A stretch of DNA of 64,000 nucleotides. Origin: Salsipaludibacter sp963735045. GTDB lineage: Bacteria > Actinomycetota > Nitriliruptoria > Nitriliruptorales > Nitriliruptoraceae. The stretch spans positions 1,364,001-1,428,000 of the forward strand of contig CAVTIZ010000003.1 in the NCBI GenBank assembly GCA_963735045.1, written 5' to 3'. The notes beneath the pieces were generated by a model. That model was given only the letters and a program-made list of their open reading frames with translations. It was not told where the DNA came from and did no database searches. A program made the translations under genes and the position numbers. How positions within the stretch are numbered: the stretch's first letter is position 1; the number at the start of each line of letters is the position of its first letter. Shown piece after piece: positions 58,094 to 64,000 of the stretch.

Positions 58094-58636
58094 TCAGTCG
58101 GCGGCCGCCGCGGCGATGACCTTGCGCACGGAGTTGTGGTTGCGAAGTGTTCCGGTGACCCCGAGATGGCGTTCGAACCAGGCGCCCTGGTAGCGGCTGC
58201 CCTGGCTGGATCCGTCGTAGGCGACGAACACCTCGCGCCCGGACACCACGAAGACGTCGTCGGAGTCGTCGGGGACCAGCGACGCCCGCGCCTCCTCGTC
58301 AGGTCGGGACTGCAGGAACATCGTGTGGACGAAGCGGCCCTCGCGGTCTCCGGCCTCGACGTCGTCGCCGTAGGGGTTGCGGGCAACGGCGTCCACCAGT
58401 TCCCCGTGCGTCCGCCACACGACGTCGATGCGACCCACGCGGTCGGCCAGCAACGCCTCGAAGCGATGCTGGACCGCGACCGCGTCGTCCGGCGGCGCCA
58501 TCACCACGTTGCCGGTCGCCAGCACCGTCCGCACTTCCTCGCACCCGGCCTCGGCGGCCAGCGCACGCAGCAGGTCCATGGTCATCCGGTTCCCCCCGAC
58601 GTTCACGCTGCGCAACAGCGCCACCACCCGCCCCAC
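58094..58636 (-). CDS. DUF1697-family protein
   Basis: 180 residues, the usual length. The family start (VVALLRSVNVGGNRMTM) and later segments (GCEEVRTVLATGNVV, FVHTMFLQSRP, GSRYQGAWFERHLGVTGTLRNHNSVRKV) match DUF1697, a widespread small soluble protein of unknown function. The GTG has GGGAGG 4 nt upstream. It stands alone between a 68-bp repeat and a pyrimidine-rich gap that carries a hairpin repeat copy. Confidence 0.9.
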   Translation of the reverse strand: MGRVVALLRSVNVGGNRMTMDLLRALAAEAGCEEVRTVLATGNVVMAPPDDAVAVQHRFEALLADRVGRIDVVWRTHGELVDAVARNPYGDDVEAGDREGRFVHTMFLQSRPDEEARASLVPDDSDDVFVVSGREVFVAYDGSSQGSRYQGAWFERHLGVTGTLRNHNSVRKVIAAAAAD

Positions 58637-58778
58637 GATTCCTCCCTCGATTCCCTCCCCCGCCACCCTACGCGCCCCCCGTCCCTCCCCCACAAGCCTC
58701 CCCCACAAGCCTCCCCCTCGAACTCCCCCCACGAGCCTCCCCCCACGAACCCTGCCCCCGCCCCCGCATCATGCCAGC

Positions 58779-58816
58779 GTGAGCGTTTCGACCGAGATAC
58801 CGGCCGGATCGCTCAC
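58779..58816. repeat. Single copy of the dispersed hairpin repeat with perfect 7-bp arms
   Basis: GTGAGCG (58779-58785) pairs with CGCTCAC (58810-58816); the centre contains ACCGAGATACCGGCCGG. It lies 62-99 nt after the argG stop. The gap also has CCTCCCCCACAAG repeated at about 58684-58710. Confidence 0.75.
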
Positions 58817-58877
58817 GATGGGTCCGGCGACGGTCCGACCTCGACCACACGGCCCGTCCGTGGCCCCCCGCGGGTGC

Positions 58878-60308
58878 TCAGTCCGTGCCGGATTCCATGG
58901 CGGCGTCGTCGAGTGCGGACTCCTCGCGGCCGGTGACCGAGGTGTTGCGGGTGATCCGGTTGGCGCCGCCGGGCGGGAGGTCGCCGAACAGGGTGCCGTT
59001 CTCCACCAGTACCTGGCCCTGGTCCAGCGGCTGGGTCGCATACACCTCGAGCTTGTCCCGGGAGTCGGCGATGTCGAGGTTGCGCATCGTCAGTTGGCCG
59101 ATCCGGTCGGTGGGACCGAAGGCCGCGTCCTCGACCCGTTCCATCGACAGCTTCTCGGGGTGGTAGGAGAAGTTGCTGCCACGGGTGTCCAGGATCGTGT
59201 AGTCGTCCCCACGCCGCAGTCGCAGGGTGACCTCGCCGGTGACCAGCGACGCGACCCAACGCTGGATCGACTCGCGCAGCATCAGCGCCTGGGGGTCCAA
59301 CCAGCGTCCCTCGTACATCAGGCGCCCCAGTCGGCGTCCCTGGTCGTGGTAGTAGGCCACGGTGTCCTCGTTGTGGACCGCGTTGAGCAGTCGCTCGTAG
59401 GCGATCCACAGCAGCGCCATGCCCGGCGCCTCGTAGATGCCACGAGACTTGGCCTCGATGATCCGGTTCTCGATCTGGTCCGACATGCCCAGCCCGTGGC
59501 GACCGCCAACGGTGTTGGCCGCCATGACCAGCGCGATCGGGTCGTCGAACTCCTCACCGTCGATGCTGACCGGTCGGCCGCCCTCGAAGCCGATCGTGAC
59601 GTCCTCGGTCGCGATGTCGACGGCCGGGTCCCAGAAGCGCACGCCCATGATCGGCTGGACGCTCTCCAGCGACACGTCGAGGTGTTCGAGGCTCTTGGCC
59701 TCGTGCGTGGCGCCCCAGATGTTGGCGTCGGTGGAGTAGGCCTTGTCCTCGCTGTCGCGGTAGGGCAGGTCGTGGGCGGCCAGCCACTGGCTCATCTCGG
59801 TGCGACCGCCCAGCTCGGCGACGAACTCGGCGTCCAGCCAGGGCTTGTAGACCCGCAGGTTCGGGTTCACCATCAGGCCGTAGCGGTAGAACCGCTCGAT
59901 GTCGTTGCCCTTGAAGGTGGACCCGTCGCCCCAGATGTTGACGTCGTCGTCGTGCATGGCCCGGACCAGCATCGTGCCGGTGACGGCGCGACCCAGCGGC
60001 GTGGTGTTGAAGTAGGTCCGCCCGCCAGACCGGATGTGGAAGGCACCACAGGCGATCGCGGCCAGGCCCTCCTCGACCAGCTGGTGGCGGATGTCCAGCG
60101 CACGGGCGATCTCGGCGCCGTAGGCCGCGGCCCGGCCGGGCACCCCCGAGACGTCCGGTTCGTCGTACTGGCCGATGTCGGCGGTGTAGGCGCAGGGGAC
60201 GGCGCCACGGTCACGCATCCAGGCCACCGCGACCGAGGTGTCCAGGCCACCGGAGAACGCGAGCCCGACGCGTTCGCCGACCGGCAGGCTGGTCAGGACC
60301 TTGCTCAT
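58878..60308 (-). CDS. argG: Argininosuccinate synthase, type 2 (E. coli-like)
   Basis: 476 residues. The enzyme joins citrulline and aspartate with ATP. The ATP loop AFSGGLDTS is at 17-25. Length and segments such as TYFNTTPLGRAVTGTML, NIWGDGSTFKGNDIERFYRYG, MSDQIENRIIEAKSRGIYEAPGMALL and DRIGQLTMRNLDI match the E. coli type 2 form; most actinobacteria have the shorter type 1 of about 400 residues. It has its own promoter with an overlapping ArgR-like site. The hairpin repeat lies just after the stop. Confidence 0.96.
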   Translation of the reverse strand: MSKVLTSLPVGERVGLAFSGGLDTSVAVAWMRDRGAVPCAYTADIGQYDEPDVSGVPGRAAAYGAEIARALDIRHQLVEEGLAAIACGAFHIRSGGRTYFNTTPLGRAVTGTMLVRAMHDDDVNIWGDGSTFKGNDIERFYRYGLMVNPNLRVYKPWLDAEFVAELGGRTEMSQWLAAHDLPYRDSEDKAYSTDANIWGATHEAKSLEHLDVSLESVQPIMGVRFWDPAVDIATEDVTIGFEGGRPVSIDGEEFDDPIALVMAANTVGGRHGLGMSDQIENRIIEAKSRGIYEAPGMALLWIAYERLLNAVHNEDTVAYYHDQGRRLGRLMYEGRWLDPQALMLRESIQRWVASLVTGEVTLRLRRGDDYTILDTRGSNFSYHPEKLSMERVEDAAFGPTDRIGQLTMRNLDIADSRDKLEVYATQPLDQGQVLVENGTLFGDLPPGGANRITRNTSVTGREESALDDAAMESGTD

Positions 60309-60380
60309 GGGGTGGCGCCTTCCGGCTGGGTCACGGGTGGTCGTCCTCGCGGGAGTCGAGGGCGAGTGGCGGACGCCGCG

Positions 60381-60433
60381 ACGGTAGCCCACGGTGCCGC
60401 GAGGGTGCAACTTCATGCATGGATTATGCGATG
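60381..60433 (-). promoter_or_regulatory. argG promoter with ARG-box operator
   Basis: On the minus strand TTGCAC (60410-60405), an 18-nt spacer and TACCGT (60386-60381) form a promoter 73 nt before the argG ATG. Directly upstream lies CATCGCATAATCCATGCATG (60433-60414), close to the actinobacterial ARG box (CCATGCATGCCCATTGCATA type). ArgR made by the gene just upstream should repress here when arginine is present. Confidence 0.6.
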
Positions 60434-60448
60434 CGGTCGTCCGAGGCG

Positions 60449-60919
60449 TCAGGGGCCGAGGTGGGCACGGATCCGCTGGGCCAGGTCGTGGCCACCGACG
60501 GACTCCTCGGCCACGACCAGCACCGTGTCGTCGCCGGCCACGGTGGCCACGGCACCCTCGATGCCCTCGAGGTCGATGGCGGACGCGACCGGGTTGGCAC
60601 ACGCGGGCGGGGTCCGCAGGACCACGAGGTTGCCGCTGACGGTGATGTCGGTGACGAACTGGCGGATCGTCGCCTCGACGCTGGCCCAGCCCGAGTCCGC
60701 GAGGTCGGCGCGCAGGCGATAGGACTGGCCGCCGTCGACCCCGCGGACCTTGACGGCCTTGAGGTCGTCGAGGTCGCGCGACACCGTGGCCTGGTTGCAG
60801 TCGATGCCCTCGTCGGCCAGCGCCTGCACCACCTCGGTCTGGGACCGCAGGTCCCGCGTCGCGAGCAGGTCGCGCAGCACGCGCTGGCGATGGGCCTTGT
60901 CGACCGACGGCACGGTCAT
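60449..60919 (-). CDS. argR: Arginine repressor
   Basis: 156 residues. The N-terminal winged helix (RQRVLRDLLATRDLRSQTEVVQAL, NQATVSRDLDDLKAVKV) reads DNA, and the C-terminal domain (VVLRTPPACANPVASAID, VATVAGDDTVLVV) forms hexamers and binds arginine, with the GDD-type acidic residues present. The ATG overlaps the argF stop (ATGA). It is in the typical actinobacterial place between argF and argG, and a probable binding site lies 15-37 nt after its stop. Confidence 0.95.
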   Translation of the reverse strand: MTVPSVDKAHRQRVLRDLLATRDLRSQTEVVQALADEGIDCNQATVSRDLDDLKAVKVRGVDGGQSYRLRADLADSGWASVEATIRQFVTDITVSGNLVVLRTPPACANPVASAIDLEGIEGAVATVAGDDTVLVVAEESVGGHDLAQRIRAHLGP

Positions 60920-61863
60920 CCCTCGACCCGTCCCAGCAGGTGGGCCAGCAGCGCCTTCTGGGTGTGCAGGCGGTTCTCGGCCTGGTCGAACACCCGCGAC
61001 GTCGGCCCGTCGATGACCTCGGCCGCCACCTCCTCGCCCCGATGCGCGGGCAGGCAGTGCAGGAAGATCGCGTCGTCATCGGCCGCCGCCATGACCCGGG
61101 GAGTCACCGCGTAGTCGGCGAAGGCATTCCCGCGCGACGCGGCCTCGTCCTCCTGGCCCATCGAGGCCCACACGTCGGTGTAGACCACGTCCACCCCGTC
61201 GACCCCCGCCCGCAGGTCGCTGGTGGCGACCACCGACGCGCCGTCCACCGCCAGTTCCGCGGCCCGGGCCAACACGCCGGGGTCGGGTGCGAAACCGTCC
61301 GGATGCACCACGCGGACGTCCATGCCCGCCAACGCGCCGGCAAGCAGCAGCGAGTGCGCGACGTTGTTGCCGTCGCCGACGTAGGCCAGCGAACGGCCGG
61401 CGAGGTCGCCGAACACCTCGCGCACGGTCTGGAGGTCGGCCAGGGCCTGGCAGGGGTGTTCGTGGTCGGACAGGGAGTTGACGATGGGCACGTCGGCGAC
61501 GGCCGCCATGTCGACGAGGTTGTCGTGGGCGAAGGTGCGGATGACGATGGCCTGGACGTAGCGCTCGAGGACCGCGGCGACGTCGGTGACCTCCTCGCGC
61601 CCGCCCAGGTTGATCTCGGTGTTCCACATCGGCAGCGCCTTGCCACCGAGTTCGTGCACGCCGACCTCGAAGGAGGCCCGAGTCCGCAACGACGGCTTTT
61701 CGAACACCAGGGCCACGCTGCGGCCGTCGAGCACCCCGGCCGTCACCGGCGAGCGTCCCGCCGCGAGGGCCTCGGCCCGCGCGGCCTTCATGGCGTCGGC
61801 CGCGTCCAGGATCGCGACGAGGTCGTCGGGCGTGGCGTCACCCGCGGAGAGGAAGTCCTGCAT
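60916..61863 (-). CDS. argF: Ornithine carbamoyltransferase
   Basis: 315 residues. It makes citrulline from ornithine and carbamoyl phosphate. Carbamoyl-phosphate binding FEKPSLRTRASFEV (in place of the more common STRTR), HPCQALAD, the ornithine loop (here DVWASMGQEDE), and HCLPAHRGEEV with its active-site Cys are all present. The ATG has AAGGA 9 nt upstream. A 304-nt gap with two hairpin repeats and a G-rich run separates it from argD, so an internal promoter is possible. Confidence 0.96.
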   Translation of the reverse strand: MQDFLSAGDATPDDLVAILDAADAMKAARAEALAAGRSPVTAGVLDGRSVALVFEKPSLRTRASFEVGVHELGGKALPMWNTEINLGGREEVTDVAAVLERYVQAIVIRTFAHDNLVDMAAVADVPIVNSLSDHEHPCQALADLQTVREVFGDLAGRSLAYVGDGNNVAHSLLLAGALAGMDVRVVHPDGFAPDPGVLARAAELAVDGASVVATSDLRAGVDGVDVVYTDVWASMGQEDEAASRGNAFADYAVTPRVMAAADDDAIFLHCLPAHRGEEVAAEVIDGPTSRVFDQAENRLHTQKALLAHLLGRVEG

Positions 61864-61935
61864 CGGTCATGTCCTTGCTCGGCCGTCGGTCCGGCGCCCG
61901 ACCGTTGTCGGACGTTCGCCCCCGTCACGTTGGGG

Positions 61936-62069
61936 CAGCCATCCGCTCCGGCTGTCGCGTGCGTTCGGGCCGGTATCCCGGTCGACTCGCACCCGCTCGC
62001 CGTGGGTGGCAGCCATCCGCTCCGGCTGTCGTGTGCGTTCGGGCCGGTTTCCCGGTCGAATCGCACCCG
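61936..62069. repeat. Tandem pair of the dispersed hairpin repeat (74-bp period)
   Basis: Two near-identical 60-bp units start at 61936 and 62010, each beginning CAGCCATCCGCTCCGGCTGT. Their 34-nt hairpin parts (61959-61992, 62033-62066) have outer arms GTGCG/CGCAC and inner arms around CCGGTATCCCGG or CCGGTTTCCCGG. They lie 100-230 nt after the argD stop. Confidence 0.85.
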
Positions 62070-62084
62070 ATGGGCGGTTGGTGG

Positions 62085-62167
62085 CGCGGGGGTCAGGGGT
62101 GGGGTGGGGGGCAGGGGTGGGGTGGGGGGCGGGGGTGGGGGTGGGGGGTCAGGGGCGGGGTGGGGGG
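62085..62167. repeat. G-rich simple repeat before the argD stop
   Basis: Runs of GGGGTGGGGGGCAGG and GGGGTGGGGGTGGGG up to the argD stop. The plus strand could form G-quadruplexes; in the argD transcript the run is C-rich. Confidence 0.7.
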
Positions 62168-63415
62168 TCAGGGGGTGGGGAGGGCGTGGTCGAGGGACTG
62201 GGTGAGGGTGGTGACGGCAGTGGCGATCTCGGCGTTGGTGACGGTCAGGGGCGGGGCCAGTCGCACCAGGTCGGGGCCGACGGCGTTGACGATCAACCCG
62301 CGTTCCTCGGCGGCCCGTTCGACCTCGGCGGCCACCGGCTGGGTCAACTCCAGCGCCAGCAACAGCCCGCGTCCACGCCAGCCGGCGACCAGGTCGTGGC
62401 GCTGGGCCAGGCCGTCCATCGCCGACGTCAGGCGCGACGAACGCACCCGGGCGGTGTGCAACAGGCCGTCGTCGGTGATCGTGTCGATGACGGCGTTGGC
62501 GGCGGCCGCGGTCACCGGGTTGCCACCGAAGGTGGTCGCGTGGTCACCGGGTCCGAAGACCTCGGCGGCCGCCCCGTGGGCCACGCATGCCCCGATCGGC
62601 AGCCCGTTGGCCAGGGCCTTGGCCAACGTGATCACGTCGGGCACGACGTCGGTGGTCTGGAACCCGAACCACTCCCCCAGGCGGCCCATGCCGGTCTGGA
62701 CCTCGTCGATGACCAGCAGCGCGTCGTGGGCGTCGCAGGCGGCCCGCGCGGCCGCCAGCACGTCGGGGTCGATCGGCCGCACGCCACCCTCGCCCTGCAC
62801 GACCTCCAGCATGACCGCACAGTGCTGGTCGGTCACGGCCGCGGTCACGGCATCCGGGTCGTCGTGGGCGACGGTGTCGACGTAGCCCAGCAGCGGCTCG
62901 AACGGCGTGTGCTTCTCGGGCTGGCCGGTGGCCTCCAACGTGGCCAGGGTGCGACCGTGGAAGGAGCGGTCCAGGGTCACCATCCGGACCTTGTCGGGGT
63001 CGATGGCCTTGCCGTGGCGCCGGGCCAGCTTGATCGCGGCCTCGTTGGCGGTGGCGCCACAGTTGGCGAAGAACACCCTGGCGTCGTCCCAGCCGGTGAT
63101 CCGGGCCAGTCGCTCGGCCAGGCCCAGCATCGGCTCGGTGACGAACAGGTTCGAGGTGTGCTGGAGCGTGCCGGCCTGCTCGCGCACCGCGGCGGCCACG
63201 GCCGGGTTCGAGTGCCCGAGGGCGGTGACGGCCAGTCCGCCCAGGAAGTCCAGCCACGTGTCACCGTCGGCGTCGAACAGGACGGTGCCCTGGCCCCGCA
63301 CGAACACGGGCCGACGGCGGGCGTAGGTGCCCATGACGTGGGCGGCGTCCCGTGCGTGGGCGGTGGCGGCGGCGTCGGAGAGGCCGTCGTGCCCGGTGGC
63401 GGTGGCGTCGGTCAT
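62168..63415 (-). CDS. argD: Acetylornithine aminotransferase
   Basis: 415 residues, a class III PLP enzyme that makes N-acetylornithine. DGDTWLDFLGGLAV, FFANCGATANEAAIKLAR, LEVVQGEGGVRPI, VIDEVQTGMGRLG with the PLP-binding Asp, and TLAKALANGLPIGA with the PLP lysine are intact, as is the following HATTFGGNPV. The first 20 residues are variable. The ATG overlaps the argB stop (ATGA). Confidence 0.95.
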   Translation of the reverse strand: MTDATATGHDGLSDAAATAHARDAAHVMGTYARRRPVFVRGQGTVLFDADGDTWLDFLGGLAVTALGHSNPAVAAAVREQAGTLQHTSNLFVTEPMLGLAERLARITGWDDARVFFANCGATANEAAIKLARRHGKAIDPDKVRMVTLDRSFHGRTLATLEATGQPEKHTPFEPLLGYVDTVAHDDPDAVTAAVTDQHCAVMLEVVQGEGGVRPIDPDVLAAARAACDAHDALLVIDEVQTGMGRLGEWFGFQTTDVVPDVITLAKALANGLPIGACVAHGAAAEVFGPGDHATTFGGNPVTAAAANAVIDTITDDGLLHTARVRSSRLTSAMDGLAQRHDLVAGWRGRGLLLALELTQPVAAEVERAAEERGLIVNAVGPDLVRLAPPLTVTNAEIATAVTTLTQSLDHALPTP

Positions 63416-64000
63416 GGTGGTGTTCCCCCGGCGAGTGGTGGGGTGGTCGGGTGGGGCGTCGTGGAACCCCCGGCGGTGGACACCCCCGGGTCGTCGTCTC
63501 GCTCGGGGCGCTTGCGATGGGACGGGATCGCCTCGCCGTCGTGTTCCACCCCGGCGGCCGCCCGCGTGGCGTCACGGGGAGAGGGGTGCTCGGGGTCGTG
63601 GTCACTGGCGAAGGTCAGGCCCCCGCGGCCGGCGGGCGAGCGCGTCACCATGGTGCCGATCCCCTCGTCGGTGAACAGCTCGATCAGGGCGGCATGGCGC
63701 ACGCGCCCGTCCAGCAGGTGGGCCTGGGGCACGCCCGCGTCGAGTGCGTCCAGCACCGAGCGCACCTTGGGCAGCATCCCGCTGTGGAGGTCGCCGCTGA
63801 CGAGCATCTCGCGCAGCCGCTCCGGGCTGACCTGGCCGATCAGCGAGCCACGGTCGGGTTCGATGCCGGCGTCGGCGTCGCCGAAGGCGAGGTACAGCCC
63901 GGCGACGTCGGTCAGGTAGATCAGCTTGGCCGCGCCGAGCGCCCCGGCGATGGCCCCGGCGGCGAGGTCGGCGTTGACGTTGTGGTCGACGCCGTCGACG
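63412..64000 (-). CDS. argB: Acetylglutamate kinase, C-terminal part
   Basis: Partial, cut by the right window edge; about 196 codons. It phosphorylates N-acetylglutamate, the usual arginine-feedback step. Segments NVNADLAAGAIAGALGAAKLIYLTDVAGLY and MLPKVRSVLDALDAGVPQAHLLDG, here broken up for length, identify the family, and LIELFTDEGIGTMV is the normal end. After GTMV the frame continues for about 76 more residues, rich in Arg, Pro, Asp and His, before the stop that overlaps argD. Since that stop is coupled to argD (ATGA), the extension is probably real. Confidence 0.92.
   Translation of the reverse strand, partial: VDGVDHNVNADLAAGAIAGALGAAKLIYLTDVAGLYLAFGDADAGIEPDRGSLIGQVSPERLREMLVSGDLHSGMLPKVRSVLDALDAGVPQAHLLDGRVRHAALIELFTDEGIGTMVTRSPAGRGGLTFASDHDPEHPSPRDATRAAAGVEHDGEAIPSHRKRPERDDDPGVSTAGGSTTPHPTTPPLAGGTPP

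Noticed and set aside
58377..60722. 781-codon plus-strand open frame
   Set aside because: Antisense to DUF1697 and argG.

Overview
The window is about 70% GC chromosomal DNA from a high-GC Gram-positive bacterium, most likely an actinobacterium. Three things point there. One gene run (pgsA-like, gcvH, FHA/GarA-like, MerR, DUF151 nuclease, MerR) matches the order of the mycobacterial Rv1822-Rv1830 region. A second run (membrane protein, DUF4129, DUF4350, MoxR, DUF58, plus SpoIIM and RDD) matches Rv3689-Rv3695. Many genes start with GTG and most neighbours overlap by 4 nt (ATGA/GTGA). A deep-branching lineage such as Nitriliruptoria/Euzebya would fit, but this is inference; the rRNA genes present here would settle it.

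Layout. 1-2047: end of a leucyl aminopeptidase gene and a polytopic membrane protein. 2087-7810 (minus): GarA/MerR/DUF151/GcvH/PgsA cluster with an inserted D,D-carboxypeptidase gene, then tRNA-Pro(GGG). 7970-10287: acidic protein, TetR regulator, short-chain dehydrogenase. 10888-16012 (minus): overlapping run scpA-scpB-rluB-aroH-(cmk-der fusion), joining chromosome condensation, rRNA modification, chorismate metabolism and ribosome assembly. 16318-25884: RDD/SpoIIM pair and a coupled run traR-deoA-membrane protein-DUF4129-DUF4350-moxR-DUF58. 26121-34698 (minus): alanine dehydrogenase, NUDIX hydrolase, pyrG, recN, nadK, a small protein and a RibD-type reductase. 34920-40856 (plus): SCP2-like protein, FAD oxidoreductase, metallo-beta-lactamase protein and two sulfotransferase-like paralogues. 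40866-47400 (minus): repeat-helix protein and a complete rRNA operon (16S-23S-5S, no tRNA in the spacer) with promoter, boxA sites, processing stem and terminator. 47653-53326 (minus): ApgM, sortase, CHRD/EF-hand surface protein, 3-methyladenine glycosylase, PolX. 53330-64000: arginine genes argB(partial)-argD-argF-argR-argG and argH (minus), interrupted by trkA-trkH (plus) and a DUF1697 gene.

The larger surprises are outside the coding regions. A family of 30-38 nt hairpin-forming repeats (core GTGCG..CCGGTATCCCGG..CGCAC) occurs at least eight times, always between genes and 70-350 nt after the stop codon of a minus-strand gene. At two loci it forms pairs 70-74 bp apart. Several intergenic gaps also hold unrelated tandem repeats (10, 12, 13, 14, 16, 43, 68 and 73 bp units), and several proteins carry in-frame repeat tails (ScpB, AroH, Mpg). 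Other notable points are a lipoprotein-type sortase that seems to lack its catalytic arginine beside a CHRD/EF-hand protein with a non-canonical TADTG sorting tail, an E. coli-type (type 2) argininosuccinate synthase in an actinobacterial arg cluster, and an SCP2/FAD-oxidoreductase/MBL cassette. No phage, insertion sequence, CRISPR array or defence system was seen.
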